From Hibiscus mutabilis (taxonomy: Eukaryota; Streptophyta; Magnoliopsida; Malvales; Malvaceae), in the NCBI GenBank assembly GCA_019671005.1, contig CM033752.1, positions 22,886,969-22,950,968 of the forward strand: a stretch of 64,000 nucleotides of DNA, read 5' to 3'. Below are positions 34,078 through 46,280 of this stretch, one piece after another (within the stretch, counting starts at the first letter, position 1; every line of letters begins with the position of its first letter). The notes under the pieces are model-generated. The model was not told where the DNA came from and searched no databases. It saw only the letters and a list, made by a program, of their open reading frames with translations. The translations under genes were made by a program, and so were the position numbers.

Positions 34078-35311
34078 TGTAATCACTCATTTTTGTCCGG
34101 GTTTTAGTATTTTTAGTATTGTTGTAATAGTAATATTATTAATATAAAATTAATAAAAAATAATAATAATAAATATAATAAAATAATAATTATTAAAAAA
34201 AAAGGAAATTTATGTGGTTTTTGGGTGGTCCACGTCACCCCTTTCAACCACCCAATTGCCTATATAAAGGCATGAGGGGTGGGGGCAATTGGAATTGAAA
34301 TTGAAGAATGGATCGGCAGGGGTGGCCAAATAAGGGAGCTTAGGCTCCCGGCTAGCCTAGGACCGGGACAGTGTCCTCGGTCTTAACCGGTTCGATCGGG
34401 GTCCTATTTTGGATCCGATCTAGTTCATTTTTTTGGAGAGGTCGTGGTAGATCTTGGTGGGGTTCAGTCGGGGTTCGTCATTCGAACTCTTAGTTAGGTA
34501 TATTTTCTTTCCTTTTTATTTATGTTGTACTTTTTATAATTTAATGAAGTAGTAGTTAATTTAAAATTGTGTTTTTAATTTGTATGTTTATCTATGTTTT
34601 AGATTAGTATGTTTTAAATTTATGTTTTATATTATATTTTATTTATGCTAGATTTGTTTTTACTTATGAGTTAGATTAATATTTATGTATGTATGTTTTA
34701 GTTTAGTATTTTATTTATGTTAGATTTGTTTTTATGTATGTGTTAAATTAATAGTTATGTATGTATGTTTTAGATTAGTATTTTATTTATGTTATATTAG
34801 TATTTTATTATGTTAGTATTTATTTATATTTTTTATCGCAATGTATTTATTTATATTTGCCATGTTTTTTAAGTTTGCATAACGGACATATATTTTGTCA
34901 ATGCGGTGCCCTTTTATTCGAGCGTAAACGGGGCCAATATCAGGCGTAGTGATAGTGGTTGGGCGTTTACTCTCGAATAACGGGGCCTTTAAAATTTACT
35001 CGCACATATAACCAGGTTTTAATTTAATTGTCACTTTAATCCGGAAAGTCTAATATTAATAAAGCGGTAATTATTAAAGTACCAATTTTGGGCGGTGTGG
35101 GGGTGCTAATCCTTCCCCATCCGTAACCGACTCCCAAACCCGATATTTTGAAATCTCTAGGTTTTTTTTTGGTGTCCGGTCCACCTTGAGTGGCCGGTGG
35201 CGACTCCATTTTTAAATAAAATATGGGTTTCTTCTAAAATCCTATGCGGAAGAAAATATTTTCCAAACAAATAAAAACCATTATTTTTTAGTGAGAAAAA
35301 ACATCGCTACA
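34078..35311 (+). repeat. LTR-d of the tandem array
   Basis: 1234 bp. Shares the a-type diagnostic bases (GTAATAG, GGTGGCCAAA, TTAACCGG, CGGGGTTCG). Ends CATCGCTACA, directly followed by the AATAT target duplication; no PBS follows, so it is the terminal 3' LTR. Confidence 0.88.
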
Positions 35312-35680
35312 AATATGAATAATCAATCGGTAAGCTTAAAAAGGTAGTAAATTGTGTTTAATCAGTTTAAATTTTTATTTATCGGTAATCTCATAAGGAT
35401 TTTAAAATCAAGAAAGGGCCTAGGCTGTGAAACTATTTTTTTCACCCCGAATTGTATTATCGTTTTAATAACTAACTAATATGTTTTACAAACTAATTCA
35501 GGGTCAAATTAGCCAACTACACATAAGTTATGATTTCAAGAAAATCGAGAAAAGGTTAGATTAATAAAGATAAGATTTATATGTATAAACAAAAATTATT
35601 ATAAGTCAGGATTTCTTTAAACGACTCTGTAACATCTTTAATGTATATTCGGTCTACGAGTATACGTTAAGGGTGTTACA
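35312..35680 (+). mobile_element. Long LTR, right part (continuation of 17389-20692)
   Basis: It begins with the duplicated AATAT (35312-35316) and continues to GTTAAGGGTGTTACA, the mirror of the LTR start TGTAATATCCC. No primer binding site follows 35680; CAAAA follows, close to the CAAGA before the LTR start. Confidence 0.55.
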
Positions 35681-35689
35681 CAAAATTTC

Positions 35690-35975
35690 ATATTTATTAT
35701 GATTTGGTTCTAACAGTTCGACGTCTTGTCTTGGAATCGGATTGTTTGGACGCGATTACTCGGGTGAAGAATTATGGGGGTGTTCTTTGGATATCTACGC
35801 TGGTACATGATATCGATCTCTTATGGATTGCTCTTGGGAGGTTCTAGTGGAACATGTAGTTCGGGAGCACAACAAGCTAGCTGATGGGATGACAAAGATT
35901 GCTCGACGAGGTAATTTTCTATGCCACCAATTCTTCTCGCCTCCTAATGAAATACTTTTTTGTTCTTCATGATGA
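35690..35975 (+). pseudogene. LINE/non-LTR retrotransposon RNase H fragment
   Basis: One frame gives 'DCLDAITRVKNYGGVLWI'; after a shift another gives 'SLMDCSWEVLVEHVVREHNKLADGMTKIARRGNF'. The block H-V-x-R-E-x-N-x-x-A-D is the conserved end of the RNase H domain of plant LINE-type and related RT proteins. Only about 90 residues remain, with a frameshift. It flanks the long LTR on the right. Confidence 0.6.
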
Positions 35976-37000
35976 TTATGTTTAGCGATTGTTATGTTTT
36001 GACGAGGCTTGCTCGTATGATTGATTAAGTTATATATTTCTTGTCATGTATTCTCTTCTCCTCCAACTAGGATTAGGGTTTTTTTAACGAGACACATGGT
36101 AATAATTCTCTTTTTCAGCAAAAAATAATTCAGAAGCCTTGTATTTAATTTTGAATTTTTAAATATTTAATTTTGACTTATGATTTAAAACTTTTAAATT
36201 TTATGAATATTTAAAAATAAAGTGAAATTGCTGATTAAGTTTTGCTCAATTGGTATCGCTATTGGTTCAACATGGAAATTGTAGATACTAAATATTTAAT
36301 ATCTTTTGATTTAAAAGTGTGAAGGATTTAAATAATTTAAACAATGTATATAAAAATAAGTTTACGTGTTACTAATACCCCAAGCAATGGTAGACAGTAA
36401 TGGGACAAGAGGGACATTTGCTCCTCAAAATTTAGAAATTATTATTAAGTTAAATTTTTTTTCTAAATTTACTCTCATAATTTTTAAAGTTTTCATTAAA
36501 CCTCTTAAAATTATTAAAATCCAACTTTTTTGAAAAATATAAATTAATCCTTTTAAATTCAAAAAATAGTTTAACATTCCTCTAAAACTTTTTTAACAAT
36601 TTCGTCACTAACCCAAAAATTTATTTACACATGACATCTAAATTGTCTTTATTTAGTACCCCACTCATTTACTGACTATTCTTTAAAAAAAAAAAACTAT
36701 AATTTCCTAATTGCTAGCTGTTATTGCAGTTGACAATCCGCTGGTGTAATGCCAATGACATTTTGTATTTGTTAATAACTTTGCTTGTATTCGAATCTTC
36801 TTTTTCTTTTATAGCATTCAAACTAAAAGGCATTAATTTGTTCACTATTGCAGGTTGCCCCATATAAAATCAATATCCATAGAAAAACCAATCTATAGAT
36901 ATCCCTTATAGTTTCTAAGCATTTTTTAGTATATAATGTTTAAATTACTTAAATTCTTTAAACTTTTAAATTAAAAGATAATATATGTTTAGACGAATTC
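35976..37000. other. AT-rich intergenic stretch
   Basis: No gene or complete element recognised. The part 36410-36640 has loosely repeated 'ttaaa.tttttaa' phrases similar to those at 48025-48290, common in degraded plant repeats. Confidence 0.5.
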
Positions 37001-37009
37001 GAACCCACA

Positions 37010-37360
37010 TTTTCTTCTTCTTTTTTTGAACGAGAAACTTTAACTGGATTTTATTAATCAAAAGGGAGAATTACAAAGTACAACACACTAATATTCATGG
37101 AGATAAAAATATCTGAAAATCAAAGAGCGTGAAAGATAAAATTAAACACAATCATTCTTAAGAAAACTTATTTCGTCTTCCAAATGAAATTTCAGCAAAT
37201 ATAAACTTTAACCAGAAAGCTCTATGTATCAAGCATTCTTTTCGCTACGAGTTTTTGGCACATCAGCAAACTACCACAAGGGAATTCGAAATATAACAGA
37301 CTACTGATTATCTTGTGAGTTGAAACGCTCGATAAAACTTGTTATCTGAATGCTAAATTG
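37010..37360 (-). mobile_element. Possible 3' end of a LINE, truncated by the TAT-like insertion
   Basis: The minus strand reads '...attaataaaatccagttaa...' and then ends in an A-rich tail (plus strand cttcttcttttttt at about 37008-37024). This is typical of plant L1-type 3' ends. No coding part is preserved. Weak call based on the tail and polyadenylation-like motif only. Confidence 0.3.
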
Positions 37361-37365
37361 ACATA
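37361..37365 (-). repeat. Candidate target duplication of the TAT-like element (left)
   Basis: ACATA before the element; CCATA after it (46276-46280). Four of five bases match. Confidence 0.45.
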
Positions 37366-39620
37366 TGTAGCGACTAAAAAATTTTGAGATAGCTAAAAAG
37401 GAACGTAATCCGATTTTCTTTACGTTTTTCGACAAAACGTTTGAAAATGTGGGGAAGTCCCTTAAAAATCGTGTTTTTGAAAACAAAAGACTTTGAGTCG
37501 CCACCAGCTACTAAGGTAGGTCGGACACCATAAAATCAGAGATTTATTCGAAAACAGGTTCGGGAGTTGGTTACGTGTGGGAAGGATTAGCACCCCCATC
37601 ACGCCCGGAAATTGGTACCAAAATATATGTTGCTTTTAATTGATGAAAATTATCAAAATTTAAACTGACTTTAATTAAATGGTTTGTGGTTGAATTTAGA
37701 CTTTAATTAGATGGGCTTTGTCAAATTGGTGAATTCGAATCAATTCAACATTTAATTAATAAGGGTGACGACACCTCGAACCATAGATTAAACCGACATC
37801 GAATAAGCCCGACTGCCGTGTTAATTTATGGTTCGAATTTTCATATATCACCTTTATGCATGATGCAAACATTTTAAAATGATGTTATGTCTTGTCAGGA
37901 TTTTAATCCGAAATTATATTTACCTTTAGACGGTAAGAATTAATTCGAATATTTGGTCAACATCTATTGAGTCAAGACTGTTATGACACAATATCGTAAT
38001 TAATAAATACCTCTTTTTTATAATTTAAGTTAATTAATAACATGTCTAATTAAATATTTAAGGTCAATGAATGACAATTAAAATGCATGACAAAGAATTA
38101 CATGAAATTAAAGCCCTAGGACTACTAGAGTCTTATCCTAAAAAGGCTCAAATTATTAGAAATTAATTAGTGCTCTAATTATTAACTAGGTTAGTCTAAT
38201 ATTAGCCCTAAATTAATTAAATCCTAAAAACTAGAAAATCCCAACATTTTATTGATTATCCCAAATCACAATGATTAATTTGATTAAGTCTAAACTATGA
38301 TCACAATAAGCCAAGGATTCTATTTAAATTAATCGAATTAATTAATTATGATTTAAATTAGGTGATCTATGTGAAATACCAATTTTATCCCTAAAAATAA
38401 TTAAGAATTGTTCAACCAATTTAATGCATTTAACATTTATCCCAATAAGCCAAGGGCAAATTTAAATAGATTAAATTGATTCCAACCTATGATCTAGCTA
38501 AGGCTCTAATCCTAAACTTAATTTAATTTAACTAATCAAAACTTATGCCCCAATAAAACGAGTGTATAATTCTGATTAATTAAATTAAATTTTAAACCCA
38601 AAACTAATCTAAAAGAGGACTAACCTATTAAAACAATTAAAGGGCAATAAGGACGAAAAACAAACATCACGAATAAAACAAAACAGGACACAATATAACG
38701 AGTTCGTACAAGCACGAACAACAAACTAAAAAATTATACTAAACATGAATATAATACATGTACATATGCCAAAGATAATATACAGGAACTTAATTCGAAA
38801 GGACAACATATATGGAAGCTTGCAACGTAAATATATTACATTATACATATAAAATAGAATTTTTAGAAACAAAATTTAAATCAGAAAACCTATAATACAT
38901 ACAAAAGTTTAGAATCATATGTATGTATTTCATAAAAGAAAAAAGTTTTATTTTATTATTCTTTTAAAAGTCACATATTTTTTTATAAAACCGTAGAATA
39001 TTTATGTACTCATATCATACATAGAAAGGTTCAGAAACATATGAAACCTGAATCACCATAAACTTATCAAACCAAATACAACTTGAATGAGCAAAACATG
39101 TATCACCAAGCAAACATTCAAACAATTAAACAAGGAAAACCGAAATGTAAGGGAATAAAGTACAAGGGCAAAAAATAAACAATGCATGCAAAGAGGCCGA
39201 AATGAAAGCAAAACAAAACTAAAAAAGAAAAGAGAAGTTTTACCACTGATCTCAGGACTAAATGGAGGCAGAATGAATCTTCTAAGGACTAAATAAGTTA
39301 AAAAATTAAAATCAGATTAAACTCAAAACAAGGACAAAATTGAAAGTTATTCAAAACTGGATGGATTAGGGCCGTGATTTCGAAACACGGAATGACTTGG
39401 AAGTTAACTCAAGAACACGGAGGGATTTATGGAAAATAAAACCATTTCTCAGAAACTCTAATTGGTTCAGAAAAGGGACAGGATTGCAACTCTTTGAAAA
39501 TTTATGGGGACTGAGAACGTAATTTAAAAAAGCAGAAGCCCCTCCGCGTGTGAATACCACGGCACGGAGGGGTTTATAACGTAATAAAACCCTTATAAAG
39601 GCTTTATTCTGTCTCGATGT
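37366..39620 (-). repeat. 3' LTR of the TAT-like element
   Basis: Matches the 5' LTR closely from 37371 to 38555, including the block 'cgggttcgggagttggttacgtgtgg' shared (in part) with the array LTRs. Beyond 38555 it continues with LTR middle sequence that the 5' LTR lacks, up to a TATA-like box (minus CTTTATAAGG, about 39592). Its U3 start was not found, so the right boundary is approximate. Confidence 0.65.
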
Positions 39621-39630
39621 TGGGCTGAAA

Positions 39631-40150
39631 GCATGCCCCCTAAACCTCTACACTTCTTTTTTCAAAAAGGCTCAATCTTTATTGTGCTAATCTAATCAAG
39701 ACATTATGGCGAATATTCATCTTGAGTCCTTGCCATTATTCTCTTCAGACTCACTAACAGGTTTTGTATTAGGTCGACCATGTACATCCTTGACCTAAAA
39801 CTCTATACTAGAAGCCATGCAGAAGAACGATTTTCTTTTTCTGGGTCTTGGTAATAACTTATCTAGCCTTCGGGTTTGGCTATTACTTTTGCCTCTGATC
39901 CAACGGGATGGTCTTTCTTCTATCTCAATGGTAGGCCAAAAAAATGCCCTTAAGTCTCAAAATTTCATTTTTTCCAAAATATTCAATCTTTATTCTTCTG
40001 AATCGATCAAGGCATTATGACAGACACTCACTTTGAGTCTTTGAACCATGTAGCATACTAAGGCTTGCTATCATTCTTTTTAGGATCTCTAACGGGTCAT
40101 CGGTGTTAGGTTGATCATGTACATCTCTGTCCCCGAATTCTAAATTTTAT
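39631..40150 (-). repeat. Imperfect tandem repeat in the TAT-like internal region (period about 310 bp)
   Basis: 39631-39810 and 39944-40150 share phrases such as 'caatctttatt', 'caaggcattatg'/'caagacattatgg', 'actcactttgagtc'/'cttgagtcctt' and 'ggt(c/t)gaccatgtacatc'. Non-coding; lies next to the 3' LTR. Confidence 0.55.
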
Positions 40151-40639
40151 TCTTGGAACAAAACAAAGAACCCAATTCTTTCTATTTTTTCTCTCTCTTT
40201 TATTTTATTTTCTTCTATTTTTCCTTCTCCATTTTTTATCCTTTTTTATCTATATGTTAGTTTGCTAATTAACATTTCAACAAAGGATGCTTTTGGGTCA
40301 ATATACAAAATCAAAATCAATAGAAAAAGAATAGAATGCCCGTATATCAAATGAAAGAGCGTCTTAGATCCAACCCCTCGTGATCAATAGCTTGCCTTTG
40401 AATGTTGTGGTGATATTTAAAGTTATGAAATTCCTGCCAGATTGCTCGATTCATCCTCATGATTATGGTATTTGCTTGATCTGTTCGAAAACTACTCCTT
40501 CTAGTTCTCATTGTTTTTCTCCACTCATATGTTTACGGTTCTTAAATTTGTTTAACCCATGGAGTGCAAAAAATATTGATCTGAGATTTTAGTACAAGTG
40601 TATTCTTCCAATTACAATTAATATCGTGTCAATGCTTTC

Positions 40640-40880
40640 AAAGAGTCATCTCATACGCTAGGGTATTGAACAGGTGGAGCATAGCTCCTTATTAGATTTT
40701 TTCTCCCCCACAGCTCCATCAGGATGCTCTGAGACTTATTTGATTGTTCATTGATTTTAGAGATTTATCTCTGATGCTGGGGTATTGAACGGGTGGAATC
40801 GAGTTCCTTATTAGATTTGATCTTCCCCATAGCTCCATGAGTTGTTCATTTCTTAACAGATTTTTTTTACATTAAAAGAA
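40640..40880 (-). repeat. Tandem repeat with small hairpins (period about 118 bp)
   Basis: Two units share 'gggtattgaac.ggtgga' and 'ccttattagatt'. In unit 1 the arms are GGAGC/GCTCC (40676/40684). In unit 2 the same place reads GGAAT/GTTCC (40794/40802), which pairs fully if one G-U is allowed. The paired change (G to A, C to T) is compensatory. Confidence 0.5.
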
Positions 40881-41304
40881 TTCTCACATTCAAACTGCTC
40901 CATTAGTCTTTCTTAGGAGATTTTCTTATCATCGAACATTATTGAAGGAGTAGTAATCTTACGTCTAGCGCTTTACCGGCCAAAGCGGGCTGAGTATAAA
41001 ATCATATTTCATTGTGATCACAACATTCTATTGATCTTTTATTAGAATCAATGCCACATCATGCACGTGGTATCCGGGAATTTACGAGGGTAAGAAAGAG
41101 TATACATATATTTTTGCTCAAAAGATGCATCCTTTCATTGAAATGAAAAAGCAAACATAACATAAGCCCCTAAGAAGATCCTTGCTACTTTCAGGCAAAC
41201 AGTAGCAAAGTTGGTTTGACGCATTACTACAAAAAAAACAAACGCAAAGAATCATCAAAGGGATATCAGCACCTTCTCAAAATTCATCCATATCATTCTC
41301 TCTC

Positions 41305-41682
41305 TTACCACCTCAAAAGACCAGCTTCAATCAGACATTGGACCTTGTTCCTCAAAGCTCTACAATTTTCTATCGTATGGCCTGTACTCCCCATATGGTA
41401 GTCACATATTGTATTGATGTCATAATTCCCAGGATAGGGAGGATCATTTGGCTTGGATGGGACAGGGGTCAGCAATTTCTTTTCAACAAGCATAGGAAGT
41501 AAATCGATGTAAGAAATCGGTAAAGGAATGATAGGCATTTTCTTCTTCTCCTTCTTTGCATCTACCTTTTCAAAATCATTCATGCCCTGACCTCCGTGGC
41601 TTTGTAATGGCCTAATTTCTATGTTAGGTCCTTCACATTTCAAGACTCCGGCTTTTAACATGCTCTGGACCACTTTCTTCAA
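41305..41682 (-). pseudogene. TAT-like gag C-terminal part with zinc knuckle
   Basis: A 125-codon frame with 'PIIPLPISYIDLLPMLVEKKLL.PVP' and then 'CDYHMGSTGHTIENCRALRNKVQCLIEAGLL', split here into the CX2HX4GHX4C-type knuckle and the following helix. Both are typical of gag in the Ogre/TAT elements of dicots. The start at 41682 is just the first ATG; the upstream sequence 41690-42280 shows the same 'GRGHTI.NC' style repeat region but is broken. There is no downstream protease in frame. Confidence 0.65.
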
Positions 41683-42280
41683 TACCGTGCAATTTTTTAT
41701 CGTGTGTCCCCTTCCTCCGGCGTGGTACTCGCATTGTACTCACAGTGTGTGTTAGCATTGTACCACGAGGGATAAGGTGGTTGAAACAGAATAACGAAAC
41801 ACGGTCGAACCAAATCGTCCTTGTATAGTTGCGAGTACAACTCCATGTATGGAATCGGTAGAAGGGTGAAAGATTTTTTCTATACCTTCTCTTTAGGACC
41901 CCTAGTCTTCTTTCTATTCAGACACTACGCATTTTCAGATATGGCCTGGGGTAAAGAGATCGTCAGCTTTTTAGGGGCTTCGTAGGTGCTCGTGTTGCCA
42001 ACCCCATGGTATATTTCCTTAAATTGCTTCCGAGTTGGCTCTCCATTGGTTGGCGAAGACCAGATTTTCAAGAGAGAATCTTCAATCGTATCCAAAGCCA
42101 ATTCGATGGGACATCTAGGCGCAGTTCGGACTACCTCATACTGACTGACGATAGCTTAGTCTTCGTAAGACAAAGTCTTTTATGTTATAGAGTCGTAATT
42201 TCAACTCTCATTTATCTTTCTAACCTCTTTTTGCACGAACGAGTCTTTATCCAAACCCTTTCCTTTGGTCATTATAGCCA

Positions 42281-43473
42281 TCATACCCTCAGTTCGTTGA
42301 TTTGCCTCATAGCTTCCTCTTGGAACTTTTTCACATATGTCATCATCTCTCTTTGGTTCCCAACCAAAAGTTCTTGGAGCTCCTCGAGCTTATCCACCGT
42401 ATCTACTAGGTCAATCATATTTCCAAAATTGTATTGGCTTGAAGTCTTCCCTTTGCCCTCTCTATTTTCTGAGATGAATGCTCCTCTCAAACTGGCTTCC
42501 ATTTTAGCAAAACTTCTTTTCATTTGCTTTCTTTGGTGTAGGATCTTTGATCATTGATACGAGATCCCCAACAATTAATTTTATTGTTTCATGAATTAGT
42601 GCATGTTATGCATCGTATGCATGGTAGAACTAAATAATTGTAAGCAAACACTCAGAAATGCACAAATGAATACAAACATGTTGATCGATGAACATTCTCG
42701 TTAAACCACTTTCCATAATGACGATTGAGTCTCATTACAATGAGGAAAGGAATTAATTTCCACGTAAGGTACATCTAGATTAGCCTTTGTTCAACTTCTT
42801 GACTGATCTCGGACTTCGAGATTATTTAACTTGATGTTATGGACTCTTTCTTCCATTACAAAAGTCTTCAATTTTGAACTGTTCTCGAATCAACACTTCA
42901 AATGAATATGCCATGAATATGCACAAATGAAGAACCAAAATTCTTATACATAAAATCTTGTGATTAATTTCAATAATCTTGCAATTTTTGCAGATAAATG
43001 CGATATAATGTAAACATGCATGATGCAAAGAGAAACACTGATTTGGCAAATATCCTCATTAAACAACTTGCATTAAATGGAGATGTCGTTCCATTTCAAT
43101 AATGAAAGAAAACTGCTGGACAAACAACCCACACTAAGACGGCCTTTGTTCCTTTTTTTACTCTTCCTTTGCGTATTCCTGAAGTCTGATAGCATCCCAT
43201 GCTAGGAACTGGAGCCATTGGGTAATTCATCATACTTGAGCCATCAAGTTCACCGTCTCTTGTTCTTGTCTTCGAATATTCTAAGCAACATCTCAGAGTC
43301 GTTCCATCATCAGTATTCGATATTCTTAGATTGCCCCATTTGCAACTTGCAACTTGGTCCTTGAGCTTCTGAACCTCGGTTTCTCGTTCTTTGGATCTAC
43401 CCTTCGGCCAATCACTCTTTTGTGAGAATTCCTCGAAATTCTTCTCATCGTTGTTATGTACCAAATCTTCCAC
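42281..43473 (-). pseudogene. TAT-like upstream ORF and gag N-terminus, broken
   Basis: Frame 43473-43096 (125 codons) begins 'MEDLVHNNDEKNFEE' and has a charged segment 'KERETEVQKLKDQV' that could form a coiled coil. Frame 42523-42281 (80 codons) has 'LEELQELLVGNQREMM.YVKKF', the kind of coiled-coil start seen before gag in these elements. The DNA between (42560-43090) has no clear coding signal. Assignment rests on position after the PBS and before the zinc-knuckle frame. Confidence 0.5.
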
Positions 43474-44182
43474 TAATCAAGCTTTTAATTTTAGACTATT
43501 TCCAAATTAGTGTTTTCTCAGTGACATGACAAGGTATAAAATTAAAGAAAACAAAATAAAACAGGTTAGTAATGGACAGAACAAATAAATCAAATAAAAA
43601 AGTAGCAAAGTGAAATAACCAATGAAGAAAATCGAAAACCTAACCGCATGAATTCTAGCTTACTATGGTTGTCTGCATGGCTCTAATCAGGGTAGGCTTC
43701 CTAAATTCTCACGCATGTAGGTTCTGTTCTAATCAAGGGTACTCGAACCTATCTTATTACCTACTAAGGTAACAAGAACCTCAAATTCTATCCCATTACA
43801 GGCTTGCGAATTGGATTCGGTTCAAGGGAACGCATAACCTAGTGACGTGGAGGGTTGCTCTCGTGTCAAAAGGCATGGATTCCAGAAGTGAATTATCGGC
43901 CCGTGTAGGGCTACTCACGTGGGTATACGGCGTTTCACTCCCACTCAAGGGACAGAGCTCGGGTATAGAGCTTGATGATCATGATGCAACACATGTTGGT
44001 GATTCCTTATAAATTAAATGAGCAATTAATTCGAAACCACCAATTATCAAAGCCCGTATAATTAAAATCATATCTTCAAAAAGACCCAATTAATTAAAGT
44101 CAATTTAAATTTCAAAATTTCCATCATTGAAAGCAACATATATTTTCTTGGCTTAACTCTTTTTTTGTTTTGTAAAAAACAA

Positions 44183-44205
44183 AAATTCGGTCCCCAGCCG
44201 CCAAC
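44183..44205 (-). other. Primer binding site of the TAT-like element
   Basis: After the LTR end (GTCGCTAC) the minus strand reads TGTTGGCGGCTGGGGACCGA. Compared with the array PBS (GATGGCGACTCCGCTGGGGA) it keeps GGCG and GCTGGGGA but lacks the middle ACTCC, so it is a decayed copy. Confidence 0.55.
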
Positions 44206-45779
44206 AGTAGCGACTAAAAAATTTTGAGATCGCTAAAAAGGAATGTAATCCGATTTTCTTTACATTTTTCTACAAAATGTTTGAAAATATGGGGAAGTCC
44301 CTTAAAATCGTGTTTTTGAAAACAAAAGACTTTGAGTCGCCACCGGCCACTAAAGTAGGTCGGACACTATAAAACCAAAGATGTATTCGAAAAACGGGTT
44401 CGGGAGTTGGTTACGTGTGGGGAAGGATTAGCACCCCCATCACGCCCGGAAATCGATACCAAAATATATGTTGCTTTTAATTGATGAAAATTATCAAAAT
44501 TTAAATTGACTTTAATTAAATGGTTCGTGGTTGAATTTAGACTTTAACTAGATGGACTTTGTCAAATTGGTGAATTCGAATCAATTAAACATTTAATTAA
44601 TAAGGGTGACGACACCTCGGACTATAGATTAAACTGCATCGAATAAGCCCGATTGTCGTGTTAATTTATGGTTCGAATTTTCGTACATCACCTTTATGCA
44701 TGATGCAAACATTTAAAAATAACGTTATGTCTTGTCAGGATTTTAATCCGAAATTATATTTACCTTTAGACGGTAAGAATTAATTCGAATATTTGGTCAA
44801 CATCCATTGAGCCAAGACTGTTATGACACAATATCGGAATTAATAAATACCTCTTTTTTATAATTTAAGTTAATTAATAACATGTCTAATTAAATATTTA
44901 AGGCCTAATGAATGACAATTAAAATGCATGACAAAAAATTACATGAAATTAAATCCCTAGGTCCACTAGAGTCCTATCCTAAAAAGGCCCAAATTATTGG
45001 AAATTAATTAGTGCTCTAATTATTAACTAGGTTAGTCTAATATTAGCCCTAAATTAATTAAATCCTAAAAACTAGAAAACCCCAACATTTTATTGATTAT
45101 CCCAAATCACAATGATTAATTTGATTAAGTCTAAACTAGAATCCCAATAAGCCAAGGATTCTATTTAAAATTAATCGAATTAATTAATTATGATTTAAAT
45201 TAGGTGATCGATGTGAAATACCAATTTTATCCCTAAAAATAATTAAGAATTGTTTAATCAATTTAATGCATTTAACATTTACCCCAATAAGCCAAGGGCA
45301 AATTTAAATGGATTAAATTGATTCGAACCTATGATCTAACTAAGGCTCTAACCCTAAACCTAAATTTAATTTAATTAATTCAAAACTTATGCCCCAATAA
45401 AACGTGTGGAGGAGCGGATGCGTCGCGCGTTGGTGCGTGTGGCTCTGGAAGATTCTTCAGCCTTTATTCGAGCCGTGTGATGCATTCTCAATCCAACGAC
45501 TGCTATGCGATGCGGCGCTGGGTAGAGGATTGTTCCTTAGGGTTCCCTTTGACAGTACAACCTGGACTGTTGGATCAAATTCTGATCCAACGATTGGGGT
45601 GCGGCTGCGCATAAAAAAGAGTGGGACTGTTGGGTTGGATTTAGGGTTTCTGCTTTTTTAGGGCCTTATTGGGCCGAATGTATTATTAATTTTTTTTATT
45701 TTAAATTGTAACTCGACTTTTAAATGTTGGGCCTTATTATGTTATTTAATATATACTTAATTAGTTTTGTTTTTGTTTA

Positions 45780-45810
<31 letters not shown>

Positions 45811-46275
45811 TAGTAGTAGCAGTAGTATAATATTAATAATATAATATTGATGAAATAAGAATAGTAACACCGAATTAATAATAGTAAATATAAATAATAA
45901 TATTTTTTATGTGTATTTTCATTTTCTTGTCAAATCAAAATAGTAACGTATACTGATAACAAACTAATAGGTATAATAATTACAATAACAATAACTAAAT
46001 ATACTACTAATTTTTTTAGGTTTTTAATTAAAGATAGATAGTAGTAATTGTATTTATAATATTTCGGTGTTTTTAAACATATAACATGATAATAGTAATA
46101 CTAATAATAAAAGTAATAAATTAATAATAATAATATTTTTGGTTTTTTTTTACATTAATAAATAATAGATATAATATTAATTAATATATTAAAAGACAAT
46201 AGTTAAAGCCTTTTATTTCAAATACTAACAAAATGTAAAAGCGGGTTAATACCCCGAATAAAATTAGTGATTACA
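44206..46275 (-). repeat. 5' LTR of the TAT-like element (about 2.07 kb)
   Basis: The part 44211-45405 matches the 3' LTR. From 45405 on it holds GC-richer sequence (45404-45660, an open frame there is chance), a (TAA)n microsatellite (about 45780-45836) and AT-rich DNA to the start TGTAATCACTAATTTTATTCGGG at 46275 (minus). Its U3 start resembles the array LTR start TGTAATCACTCATTTTTGTCCGGG. Confidence 0.65.
45780..45836 (+). repeat. (TAA)n/(TAG)n microsatellite
   Basis: About ten TAA units followed by TAG and CAG variants inside the 5' LTR of the TAT-like element. Confidence 0.85.
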
Positions 46276-46280
46276 CCATA

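Larger units (their letters stand above)
20693..35311 (+). mobile_element. Tandem array of an Ogre/TAT-like non-coding LTR retrotransposon: 4 LTRs, 3 internal regions
   Basis: The layout is LTR-a, internal-a, LTR-b, internal-b, LTR-c, internal-c, LTR-d, all on the plus strand with a repeat period of about 4.57 kb (25306 to 29880). Each LTR starts TGTAATCACTCATTTTTGTCC and ends CATCG(C/T)TACA. Each internal region starts with a PBS like GATGGCGACTCCGCTGGGGA and ends with the PPT GCAAAGAGGGGAAA. The whole array is flanked by one target duplication, AATAT (20688-20692 and 35312-35316). No gag, protease, RT or integrase motif was seen, so it must be non-autonomous. The PBS and the conserved block near the LTR end place it with the Ogre/TAT branch of Ty3/gypsy. 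Confidence 0.88.
37366..46275 (-). mobile_element. Ogre/TAT-like retrotransposon with gag remnants, minus strand
   Basis: Ends are plus TGTAGCGAC (37366) and GTGATTACA (46275), i.e. an LTR running TGTAATCACT...GTCGCTACA on the minus strand, like the array family. The terminal ~1.19 kb of the two LTRs are direct repeats (37371-38555 and 44211-45405). Between them lie gag remnants (43473-41305) and tandem repeats (39631-40880). No RT or integrase motif was found in 39650-41200, so pol is deleted or was never present. Confidence 0.75.

Noticed and set aside
42006..42557. 183-aa plus-strand frame
   Set aside because: It is antisense to the gag coiled-coil frame of the TAT-like element and has no domain of its own.
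45404..45661. 85-aa frame in GC-richer DNA
   Set aside because: Lies inside the 5' LTR of the TAT-like element and has no recognisable domain.
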